From Craspedostauros australis (Eukaryota > Bacillariophyta > Bacillariophyceae > Mastogloiales > Achnanthaceae): 64,000 bases of DNA. Below, piece after piece: positions 18,794 through 27,986 of this stretch; the stretch's first letter is position 1; each line of letters starts with the position of its first letter. A model generated the notes under the pieces. That model did not search any database and had not been told where the DNA came from. It saw only the letters and a list, made by a program, of their open reading frames with translations. The position numbers and the translations under genes are program-made. Location: NCBI GenBank assembly GCA_026770025.1, contig JAMXDE010000005.1, forward strand, positions 3,410,001-3,474,000, given 5' to 3'.

Positions 18794-20257
18794 ATGTTCG
18801 CCAAAGCAGCAGCCCGATCTTTCCGAAGGGGAGCCTCGTCTCTCCTGATCAGCGGTCAGCGCAAGCAGCGGATGCCCACGCTGCAGCAGCTGCAGAGCTT
18901 CTCGTCGTCGCCAAAACAACAGCAGCAGAAGCAGGAAGGCGGCCCCGATGGCGTGGAGGACAGCAACAAGCCATTGGCAGAGAAGGGCGACAAATCATGG
19001 ATGGCAAGGCTCTGGGACACGTACTCAGTCAGGCACCAGACGAACCGTATCATCGTCGCGGAGGCCTTCCTGCAGGCAGCCAACAAGCAGGCGTCAGACC
19101 CGTGAGTTTCATTTGATTTTTGCGAGGCAGAGCACTGCGCAAAGCAACACTCTGCATTGCCGTCAAGAATGGTGCCAATGGCAGCCGTGTCACATCGCGT
19201 CACGCTGCGCAAGCAATTGGGTTGGCACACGATTACTGCGTCGTGGTTTTGCGTGTGCCACCGATACAGTGCAATGCAATGTATGTTCGCACGGCAGTGT
19301 GCACATTCCGTACCGTTACACAATCTTGATTGCGTTGATTGATGATCCGGCCAAGTTTCGTCTGGCGGCGAATCTAACACCGACGACTCCGACCCCTTTC
19401 TCTTCGCCAATTGACTGATGGGCACGCCAATACCGCCAATGTCGCCAATACCATCACAATCATGACCGCCTGCAACTATTCATGATTTCGATCGATCAAA
19501 TGAATGAATGCACGGACGAACAAACAAACAACTTCCACCACCAATATGCCTGCACAGACGATGGTTCGGACCAGGACGTATCACCCGCGACTTCCGATCT
19601 CACCAGGCCCTCGTCACCATGCACGTTTGGTTCTTGCACAAGCGTCTGATTTCGAACACCTCAGACCCTCACACCGCGGCGCTCATCCAGGAGGAGCTCT
19701 TTGATATCTTCTGGACCGACACCACCTGCCGCATGCGCAATTACGGCGTCAACGAATGGCTCATCCAAAAGAATCTCAAGACGGTCCAGCAGTACACCTT
19801 CATGCATTGCTTTCACTATGATCATTGCTACACGGACCTGCTAGACAAGCCGGAGGAACGGCACGAGGAGCTCCGGAACCTCATCGCCAGGCACGTCCTC
19901 CTCCTCAACCCCGACGGTGAACCAGCCAACGCCCCGTCCGCCCAGGCTCAGCTCGATGCCGAGAACAAGATCAACTTCGACCAGCTCGAGCGCCTCGTGT
20001 GGTACGTCGAAGCGCAGTACCAGAACATCGTTCACGACATACCAGAGCAGCTGTACCGTGACGGCCGCGTGGCGTGGGTGAATCTGCCGGACTTTTCCAA
20101 GTTGCTCGACAATGACGGCAAGCAGCTCGACGAGGTTCCCATCGACACCGACGACGTTCTGCCGCATCCGTGGGCACGCAACATCGCCAACGACGGCCAG
20201 TACTACTACTGGAACATGGAGACAAGGAAGTCCACCTGGGAGCGCCCCGTCGCTTGA
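18794..20257 (+). CDS. UQCC1: Ubiquinol-cytochrome c chaperone (UQCC1/CBP3 family) with C-terminal WW domain
   Basis: Exon 1 is 18794-19101 and exon 2 is 19558-20257. The 456-bp intron (GTGAGT...GCACAG) splits a Pro codon and the phases agree; the product is 335 aa. Residues 1-40 form an Arg/Ala/Ser mitochondrial presequence followed by Gln-rich linker. The chaperone domain (about 75-260) has RITRDFRSHQALVTMHVWFL, the acidic ELFDIFWTD, and FMHCFHYDHC. Known members bind newly made cytochrome b at the mitoribosome exit and help build complex III. The oddity is residues 304-333: LPHPWARN, QYYYWNMET and TWERP, with Trp 308 and Trp 330 and a final Pro, a textbook WW fold. WW domains bind proline-rich ligands and are not part of yeast CBP3 or human UQCC1. 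Confidence 0.92.
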
Positions 20258-21193
20258 ACTTGAGTACGTACTCGTAGCTATGGAAGAGCACACACTAGTG
20301 GCGGAGAAGGAACACTTTTCATGCCGCATTTGTTTTCTATTGTTGGTGGAAGGTGTGGCGCGACTTCATTTGGCTGCGGCATCCAATGGACAACAACGGC
20401 AGACCAACAATTGCGAATACAAATGAACCACGTAGAGTGCATAGCACTCCATCAATGCATTGTACCATACCCGCTCCGAGCCGTGCCCATCGCTTCTGCA
20501 TCGCATTAAGGAACCTCTCGCATGTGATAGACGAAGCTGCCGCTTTCGGTTCCGAAGCGACTTTGCTTCGCACAATAGAACAGGTCGTTCCGGTCTTTGC
20601 TTTGGTCAGCCCCGCCTGCTTCCTTTGCATCTCAGAAGGTGCCATAGCCACCATTGCTGGACACAAGCTGTGATTCTTATCCAGTATCACGCCTTCAACG
20701 AGTATTTAGAGACGTGCTCATCATGGTAGACCATCAAATCTGTCTTTGACGAATGGCTGAAGTGCTGGCATCATATGCGCGAACATGGGTTTGGGGGAAT
20801 TGATGAGGCTGGTCGGGTATTTTTAGTCATGCATGCGATGTTGTTTCTCAAATGACACGGAGTCATTTCGACATGTTGTTCTCTCTCTCTGTTTTGGTGA
20901 CTTTCGGATTGCCACAAACAAGGAGGGAGGATGACATCAACAGCGATCTTCAATGGCGACCATTCACAGAGGAAGCAATCAGAATAGCCCGTAGCCATCA
21001 TGGACAAGGGCCTCGGCAGCATCCATGGGCGGAAGTAGGAGTGACAGTGCGAAACACAGCGAGACCTCCAAAGGCGCACAACCAACCAACTCTCTGGAGT
21101 GGCACACATCAACACGCCAACATCAATTCTCTCCCCAACACTCGTGCCATACACAAACATCGCAGTATAGTACCAGTACTCCACTTTGACGCG
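20258..21193. other. Intergenic stretch
   Basis: This holds the 3' flank of the UQCC1 gene and the promoter of the next plus-strand gene. The open frame of that next gene runs upstream to 20852, but the segment 20852-21193 lacks protein-like features and is treated as 5' UTR. No RNA gene was recognised. Confidence 0.5.
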
Positions 21194-22051
21194 ATGTGCT
21201 CTTCGCTGCATACCATCATCCTTTTCTGCGCACTGATGCACCTGGTGTCGTTGGCATCCTGCGCTCCGACAACGGATGAAGCGAAGGGCGCACCCAACGA
21301 GGCACCACCAACAATACCAACAAAGCCCAAGTCCGAACTGCAGAAGTTCGTGGACTCCATCCGCTCTTCGCCGTTCGGCACATTCGACAAGGACACACGT
21401 GACGATTGCGCGGACATCATCGATGCGTGCTGGTCGGACATCTTCGCCAACATCTTCGTAGAATGCGCAGCGACGTGCACGCAACAATTGGAACAGCCGC
21501 GCATGAATGGCAAGGCCTCCGATGCATCCGCCTTCTACGACCTGCCATCGGTCCGACTGCAGCGTCCCACAAACTCAAAATCCATGCAGATGGAGGATCT
21601 GGAAGGATACGTCGTCATTGTCGCGATCGTTCCCCTCATCCCCGGCATGGCGGCATACTACTACGAGCTGTTGGAGCATCTGCATTCCAGCTTTCGGCCG
21701 AACCTCGAGATCGTCCTTCTGCCTGTCGACGTCGGAGTGGAGGGCGGTATCCACCTCGTGCTGCACGATCCACCACACGTGCGCGTGCTGCAAGAGATCG
21801 ACGATGCCACGAGCAACGCCATGATTCGGTACCTGCTTGACGTCAAGCCAACATCGGGAACGGCATCCGTTCTAACGCGGGCGGATGGAACGACGCAGCA
21901 TGTGCAATCGAACCTCAATCTGGATCGGGTGACGATGTATCTGCTCAGCGCAGATGGGATGTTCGTGGAGCGATTAACGAGCCCGTCCATGAATGCGCTG
22001 CAAGAGAGGGTGACGCTGTTCATGAAGTCTATGGACTACGACGAACTGTGA
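21194..22051 (+). CDS. Secreted or ER protein with thioredoxin-like fold, no CxxC (285 aa)
   Basis: The start chosen is the ATG at 21194, because it begins a clean signal peptide (MCSSLHTIILFCALMHLVS, cleavage near ASC-AP). A Pro/Ala-rich linker (24-45) leads to a Cys-rich helical segment with CADIIDACW and CAATC. From about 125, MEDLEGYVVIVAIVPLIPGM and YYYELLEHLHSSF, then LEIVLLPVD, resemble the beta-alpha-beta start of thioredoxin or glutathione peroxidase folds, but the active-site Cys pair is replaced by LIPGM. A redox role is therefore unproven; a structural or chaperone role is possible. No hydrophobic tail or ER retention signal is seen (it ends DYDEL, which only resembles KDEL). Convergent with the downstream kinase gene. 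Confidence 0.8.
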   Translation: MCSSLHTIILFCALMHLVSLASCAPTTDEAKGAPNEAPPTIPTKPKSELQKFVDSIRSSPFGTFDKDTRDDCADIIDACWSDIFANIFVECAATCTQQLEQPRMNGKASDASAFYDLPSVRLQRPTNSKSMQMEDLEGYVVIVAIVPLIPGMAAYYYELLEHLHSSFRPNLEIVLLPVDVGVEGGIHLVLHDPPHVRVLQEIDDATSNAMIRYLLDVKPTSGTASVLTRADGTTQHVQSNLNLDRVTMYLLSADGMFVERLTSPSMNALQERVTLFMKSMDYDEL

Positions 22052-22517
22052 GGCAGGGTTTTGAATGACAGTGGATCGCAACGTTGTGCGTGTCACTAGT
22101 GTGGATGGATGACCGCACCTACATGTGCATTTGTGCAAGCAAGGTTGGTTCATTTGACTCAATCGTAGTTGTTCTAAATACACTCTGTTGAATAGAAGCT
22201 ATTTCGTTGACTGGCTGGTTGACTATCGGTGTACTAAGTATATGAACGATATGTATGATATGTATGATTGGTATGGGAGGCGAACTAAGAGACATCGCCT
22301 TTTCCATCATGTGTATTGATGTCATGTAGTCATGTATAATCATCATGTAATGTATGCGGTGAAGCGTTGGATGTCATAAGGAGTGTGACACCAACGCGTT
22401 CTCTTGTGTTGTGAATGGAGATGGAAGCTTCGTCGGATGCCATTGAATGATGTACGAGTACGAATGGGCACCATGCACCTGCCCTCCTCTTCCGCACTTG
22501 GAACAGACAGAAGTGCC
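22052..22517. other. Convergent 3' spacer
   Basis: This is a 466-bp AT-richer stretch between two convergent stop codons, containing ATGTATGAT-type repeats near 22240-22275. No gene was seen. Confidence 0.5.
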
Positions 22518-24470
22518 TCACTCTTTTGTCTTGAACATCGTGAGCTTGTCTCGAACTGATGCCAAGTGACGCGTGATTCCCAGTGCACACAGATTGGTGC
22601 AGCCGAAGCGTCTCGAGTCGGTGCACAAGATCGCAGGGTCGGTCAAGTAGTACTTGCCATTGGCCTTCACACCTTGAAGATCCGCCACGATCAAGTACTT
22701 CTTGGACAAGACGTACGAGAACTCCACGAAGCGAAGGAGCGACTCATCAATGTGATCGGGATGCCAGGCTCCCGTGTTGCTGCAGTACTTGGTGAATGGC
22801 GTTCCGGTGGTTGGCAGCACGTCTTCACCGCAGTAGAAACGGTTTCCGTCTGCTTCATTTCTGTCGCTGACCTCCTCCACCACGCACGCTTGCAAAACCT
22901 TGATCATAGCGCAGTGCGAAGGACGGTAGGCTGACTTGTTGTATTCGTTGGCAAGGAAGCACGCGATGGATGATACCTCCATCTGTTGGAAGTATTGTTG
23001 TCTATCGTTGATTCCTGGCCCGTGGTGCTTGTTGGTCTTGAGCACCATGGCGCTCTTGTCGAGGTTGAGTTCGTCATTGTGACGCGCGAGCCTTGCATGG
23101 AATGCAATGCGGCATGACCCCTCAGCAAACGGGGATTTCGCCAGTTGTAGCTGGAGCTTGAGGTTGACGCGTTTCACGAAAAAGAACCGAGAAGTGTAGG
23201 TCTCAGCCAACCTGTGGACCAAGAGAGGCGTTTGCAAAGACTGAACGGAGATGCTGCGGGTGTTGCAATACACGTTGACAGGCACCGTTGCTTTCCATCC
23301 AAAATATGTTGGAAAATCTTTGGAGATTGTGTACGGTTTCATCTTGGCCTTCTTCATCTTCCCTCTGTCTGCTTCGTACTCCACGACCTTGCTCTGAGAG
23401 TCGATCAACGACACCGAGTTGAAGACGGAGTGGCGGACGCTCTTGACCACGACTTTCTCAACCATTTTGGGAGAAGAGAAGTCCACAACCTCGAGATCAA
23501 TGTTGTGGACGGACGCAAACCGCTCAATCATCTTGTCCGTTTTCTTGGTGATGCGACCAAAGAAGACGTTCATGGTTCCACCCGATGGATTGGTCCTGAG
23601 TTTGGACAGCTCCGAGACGATGTTGATGCCTGGAGTGCCGGTCGGGTAGTTGTCGCCAAAAATGCCGGCTGGGTAGTCGTTGCCGGAATTACAGTAATCG
23701 TGGAATTCGGTTCCATGACATGCATTATCGCCAACAATGAAGGCAACTCTGGTGGGGTGCATCCAGGAGAGCTCATTGGCCTTTTGGATGCCAACCGCCA
23801 TGTCTTCTGCACGGTCGTTGTTGCGAATGGGCTTGACTCCCTCCAGGAAGCGTTCGAAGACACTGACGTCATCCACGAAATCAAGTACTTGATATCGATC
23901 AGATCCAAGGCCAATTTCTCGGTAGGCCACGAACCCCAACCGTAGATCCTTCCCCTTTCCATCAGTCTTGATCTTCTCGACAATCTTGCGGATGGTCTGC
24001 TTGGCACCGTCGATGTATGGCCCCATTGAGACAGTAGCGTCCATGATGAACACGAGATCAATTTCATTCTCCACAGCGTCGAGTTTGCCCAGCACGTCCT
24101 TGATACTGGATTCCCTCATGCGACGCTTCAGTCGGCATCGATGCAACTTTGCGGCAAGTTCCTCGCGGGATTTGGTGGCATTGTCAAGTTGTTCACGGCA
24201 ATTGCTGATCGCAGTGTTGCATTGAGAAAGTAGTTCAGTTGGTTCAGTTTTGCTTTTGTCCAACTTACATTTCTGCAACATGTCTTGGGCTGCCTTGATG
24301 CTTTCTTCGAGTTGCACTCTTGCTTTGGCCTCCTTCTTCTCTGCATCGCTGATCTGTTGTTGGATATCCTCCTCATCGTCGCTCGCATCCTCTTCCTCCT
24401 CTTCGATCTCCCCGAGAACGACTCCACCACCGCCGAGACTCATGAACTGTTCATTCTTTTTTGGCCACAT
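22518..24470 (-). CDS. vWA-domain alpha-kinase (VwkA-like), 650 aa
   Basis: Single exon. Residues 20-35 are an acidic run; about 36-125 is a charged coiled coil. A von Willebrand A domain (about 136-345) begins IDLVFIMDATVSM, whose DxTxS is a MIDAS metal site, and includes RVAFIVGDNACHG. Residues about 375-645 are an atypical alpha-kinase (MHCK/EF2K) domain: FAEGSCRIAF, the likely nucleotide-binding Lys in AMVLK (478), QACVVEEV, FVEFSYVLSKKYLIVADLQG (Asp 597), YYLTDPAILC (Asp 611) and FGCTNLCALGI. Domain order matches Dictyostelium VwkA, a myosin II regulator at the contractile vacuole. Unusually, the C-terminal zinc module (HxCNxxC) that stabilises alpha-kinases is absent; the chain ends ITRHLASVRDK. 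Serine/threonine kinase activity is likely but not certain. Confidence 0.9.
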   Translation of the reverse strand: MWPKKNEQFMSLGGGGVVLGEIEEEEEDASDDEEDIQQQISDAEKKEAKARVQLEESIKAAQDMLQKCKLDKSKTEPTELLSQCNTAISNCREQLDNATKSREELAAKLHRCRLKRRMRESSIKDVLGKLDAVENEIDLVFIMDATVSMGPYIDGAKQTIRKIVEKIKTDGKGKDLRLGFVAYREIGLGSDRYQVLDFVDDVSVFERFLEGVKPIRNNDRAEDMAVGIQKANELSWMHPTRVAFIVGDNACHGTEFHDYCNSGNDYPAGIFGDNYPTGTPGINIVSELSKLRTNPSGGTMNVFFGRITKKTDKMIERFASVHNIDLEVVDFSSPKMVEKVVVKSVRHSVFNSVSLIDSQSKVVEYEADRGKMKKAKMKPYTISKDFPTYFGWKATVPVNVYCNTRSISVQSLQTPLLVHRLAETYTSRFFFVKRVNLKLQLQLAKSPFAEGSCRIAFHARLARHNDELNLDKSAMVLKTNKHHGPGINDRQQYFQQMEVSSIACFLANEYNKSAYRPSHCAMIKVLQACVVEEVSDRNEADGNRFYCGEDVLPTTGTPFTKYCSNTGAWHPDHIDESLLRFVEFSYVLSKKYLIVADLQGVKANGKYYLTDPAILCTDSRRFGCTNLCALGITRHLASVRDKLTMFKTKE

Positions 24471-25606
24471 TGTGCCTACGTGTTCGAATTGTTTGTCAAG
24501 AGCTGATTGAGAATTATGTTTGCTTGAGGATGTGAGCTTGTGGCTTTCCCAGCTTCACAACTTGTTGAGTTTGGGATTTGTGAGAGGATGGTTGGAGAAT
24601 GTGTGGAGCACATTGCTGCACTCCTGTTGCATTCCGGTACACCTTCAAGACATGGTCGCACCCTGGAGTTTGGACACGCAGAAGGTCGCAGCAGATGTCA
24701 TCCAGCTCGAGCGTGTTCTCGTAATGCTGTGTTGAGTTGTCACAGAATCTTGGGTGACTCGCAGCTTCCAGAAGCACCCGGTGAAGTTCCGTCGTCGTGA
24801 ACTTGGCACGTTGCGCTTGCGTGGGTTGAAGTACTCTCCGTGAATATCTTGGAATCTGACTGATGGTGTTCGATTCTGTTCGATGCTTCGGTGCCACAGA
24901 TCGGAAGTGACGATCTCTGGCAATCGTTGACACCAAGACGGAGAAGCAATTCCCAATGAGGGTGCGACCTCCTTCGCCACCATCGACACTGCGATGCAGG
25001 AGCCATGAGACGGAACTCTTTTGGTCGCTTCCATCTGCGTGTGATTGAAAAGTGAGAACACCAGTGAGCTCTCATTTTCGAAGATGTCATGGATGCCAGA
25101 CCTTTGATCGCATGCTTGAGTCAGTGCCCCAATCAACCCTGAATCCCACTGCAGGCATTGGTGTTTGCACAAGCGGAGATACGAGGAGATCTCAGAGAGG
25201 TTATCTCAATCCAGGGCCGGCGGTTGGTGGACATCGTGCGAGGAGGTATTTTGTGGTTGGGTATGACTAGATCGTCCGAATGCGTGTGATGCCAGCAACC
25301 TAGATCCGATCTGCGTTCATGATGCACGACTCAGTATCCATTCGATCAGTCGACTTGGTCATTGGCTATCCACGAGTAGTACGACTAGTAGTTGTGCCGA
25401 AAATGCGCACACATGACTTAGACCCTTTCGTGACACAGATCCAAGAAGAAATCCAAAACATGCAAAACCGACCACAACGCACTCACACTGCCGTGCTGTT
25501 CTGTCGTCTCCATCCACCATGTTCGTCATCGGTGTTGAGCACAGTTGGATGCCTTGATGGGTGCCAAACAGATGAACGTACAGCTCGTCGCTGCCATCTC
25601 TGCAAC
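24471..25606. other. Upstream region of the vWA-kinase gene
   Basis: Minus-strand open frames at 24514-25172 overlap in two phases and could be a spliced small gene or a long 5' UTR, but I cannot assign a domain or consistent splice sites. The stretch ends at the CATTC that flanks the young retroelement (25607-25611). Confidence 0.4.
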
Positions 25607-25611
25607 CATTC

Positions 25612-25802
25612 TGTCAATAAGACGAGTAGTGTGTGAATCAATGTTGTTCGCTAATATTATGAGATATTACATTGCTGAGCTGAGGAGTTGCGGTCTTGGC
25701 TCCTGCTAGTGTCTTGATCTGCTCTAGGAGGAAAGTGGGCGCGAGGTGCGCACTTTGCGTACGCCGGTCAGTCGGGTCACGTGCGGGACTGGAATCAATA
25801 CA
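25612..25802 (-). repeat. 3' LTR of the young retrotransposon
   Basis: It is 191 bp with TG...CA tips on both strands and identical by eye to 31825-32015. The purine-rich GCGAGGG lies just inside it on the element's sense strand, consistent with a polypurine primer site. Confidence 0.92.
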
Positions 25803-26912
25803 CCCTCGCGTAACTCCCAACATGCTCTGTCTTGCTGATTTGCCGCTGTCAGGGGTAGGCTTGAGGTATATTTCTCTCATTTTTCTGTGATGTGCCGTCG
25901 GATGATGTTTCGTGAAGTAGTCGGCAAGATTGTCTGCGCCGGGGGCCCAGTATACGATGAATTGGCCTTGCTGGATTCGGTCGCGTACCCAGTAGAAGCG
26001 CATGTCCATTGCTCGTGTGCGCCGCTGTTTCATGGTGTTATTGACGATGCCGGATGCTGTGGAATTGTCGGTTTTGATGGGTGTGGGTGGCTGGGCGTGG
26101 CCGAGCTCGTCGAGGGTGGTGCGCAGCGCCGATGCCGCTGTGCAGTTCAGGTATAGTGCGCCGACCTCGGCCTCGGCTGCCGAGCTCATGACGTTCTGAA
26201 TTTTGTTGCACACTGTGTGTATGGCTCCGTTGTTAGGAGGCGGTTGTATGGGCGCTTTGCTGTTGTCTGGCGAGCGGTTGCTGAGGTACATGTGCCCGCC
26301 CGCGCGACTTCTGGCCTTTGGTAGGCTCAGGTATGATGCGTCGCTGTCGACATGCAGTATCATGTCGCTGGCGTGGTAGACGATGGTCGCGTCGGGATGG
26401 GTGGCGCAGTAGTCGAGCAGCTGCTTGACTCGGTTCGCCGTGTTGTTCGTGGCATGCGCCTGCTGTGTGGCGATGTCACTGACCGCTGGGAGGATGGTGG
26501 GGTCGACGGCTCTCGCATAGTAAAGCAGGGTTCCCACTATCTGTCGGATGCGGATGATCTCTTCAGCTGGCAGTTCCGGTGCGGTGTCTTCCAGTTTGGG
26601 TTCTTGCGTTCTTGCACCGTAGACTGGTGCTTCGCACGGGGCTGGCGCGTGTTGTGGTTTGGTGGGGATCGGATGTTGGAATTTGTGAAGCGCCTTTTTC
26701 ACGTATCCTGGCATGGAAAGCTCCACTTTTCTTGCGTCGTATTCCCATTTTAGACTGACGCCGCAGTAGAGATCGCCGTCCCACTCGATGGTGCACTTGT
26801 ATATCGTTTGAAGTGCCCCGATGAGATGTTGTGCGTGTTCCTTGCCCACGTATTTGACGCCGAAGTCGTCTACCACGAGAGTGAATAGAGGCCTATCGCA
26901 TTTCACATTCAC
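25638..26912 (-). CDS. Copia pol fragment: second part of reverse transcriptase and RNase H
   Basis: It contains the polymerase metal site in variant form (LVVDDFGVKYVG), the thumb-region VELSMPGYVKKAL and GTLLYYARAVD, then RNase H with LHVDSDASYLS, SSAAEAEVGALYLN and MDMRFYWVRDRI. The open frame continues into the 3' LTR. The first few residues at 26912-26887 belong to the inserted DNA element, not to pol. Confidence 0.88.
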   Translation of the reverse strand: MNVKCDRPLFTLVVDDFGVKYVGKEHAQHLIGALQTIYKCTIEWDGDLYCGVSLKWEYDARKVELSMPGYVKKALHKFQHPIPTKPQHAPAPCEAPVYGARTQEPKLEDTAPELPAEEIIRIRQIVGTLLYYARAVDPTILPAVSDIATQQAHATNNTANRVKQLLDYCATHPDATIVYHASDMILHVDSDASYLSLPKARSRAGGHMYLSNRSPDNSKAPIQPPPNNGAIHTVCNKIQNVMSSAAEAEVGALYLNCTAASALRTTLDELGHAQPPTPIKTDNSTASGIVNNTMKQRRTRAMDMRFYWVRDRIQQGQFIVYWAPGADNLADYFTKHHPTAHHRKMREIYLKPTPDSGKSARQSMLGVTRGCIDSSPARDPTDRRTQSAHLAPTFLLEQIKTLAGAKTATPQLSNVISHNISEQH

Positions 26913-27986
26913 ACCCCTGTGTTCATGTCACATGTGGCACTCACGTTCGGATTTCACATTGGTACTCGTGACTAGTTCGTGACCTACTCAGAAAGACGAC
27001 CAACATGACTGAATCGGCTTCTCTTCTGTAGAATAGAGCTCTAGCTTAGACTGCTCTGATATGAGTGCTCCTTGCATGTTATCGCATCACTTGTTGAGAC
27101 CAAAGGTTGATAGGATCATTAATGGGTGTGCTCTGAGTTGCACGCAACGCACATCCCTCTTTCTTCTCTTAGGAGCTTCGTGTTCTGAGAGTTTCGCTGC
27201 CATCTCTTCTGTCTCAACTTTGCTACTAACAGAGGTCCGGTAACATATGCGCAAGCACTTTGTCCCTGCTGATTCATAGCTTGTTCAAGGCTCTGTTGCC
27301 AATATCGATGGCAGAGACCTCTTGATCACCGTATTATGGAGATAGATCAGCAGTTTGTTGTCCAATAGAAGGTCTCCACGCAGTCACACAGAACTATTGC
27401 GATTGCATGTTGGGTTGGTTGGAGACCAACAACGACTTCCGATATGGCAGTCAGGATCTCCAAAGGATGCAAAATGCGCGTTGGTAGAAGTCCCTGGTCG
27501 TATCTGACGACACTAGTCCTCAGAGCATCAGGAACATGCCGTGGATGTTGTATCGGGTGAAATAGGATATGAGCAAAGATTCCTCAGCTGGATCATGAAG
27601 GTGGCCTTTGATACTTGCGCGCAGATATCATATGTGAAGCTTACAGGCATATTCGACATCGTAATCGCTCTCTATCGCTCCATGCACCCCTCATTCGGAA
27701 TGCTAGTTTCATCATCACTAGCATCTCAACAAAATATCATTTTCACGACAAGGACGACTCAACATTTCTGCAAATGAAGAGAAATGATTGGCCATTCGTT
27801 TCGTTCCAACACGTGGAAGGTTGGATTGCCGGGACTGCAATGTGAAACTCAATTGTGTTTTTGGCTCCTAAAACGCAATCGAGTTTCACTTTCCGAGGGG
27901 GAAGTTCGCATGTTGCCCCTCTAAAAATGTCATTATCAGGTTATTTTGTACCGTGGGACTCCCAATGTGAAATGCGATAGGCCTCT
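26887..27986. mobile_element. 1.1-kb non-autonomous TIR transposon nested in pol
   Basis: The ends are inverted copies of a 23-base sequence beginning AGAGGCCTATCGCATTTCAC. The element is flanked by AAT on both sides (26884-26886 and 27987-27989), and removing one AAT plus the element leaves an uninterrupted pol reading frame at the junction, which confirms the limits. No transposase-like frame lies inside. A 3-bp duplication suggests Harbinger- or CACTA-type mobilisation, but the site is not the usual Harbinger TWA and the tips are not CACTA, so the class is open. Subterminal copies of ATTTCACATT occur near the left end. It inserted after the retroelement and is the latest event visible here. 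Confidence 0.88.

Noticed and set aside
24514-25172. Possible small spliced gene upstream of the vWA-kinase
   Set aside because: The two overlapping frames could not be joined by a convincing donor-acceptor pair and no domain is recognisable.
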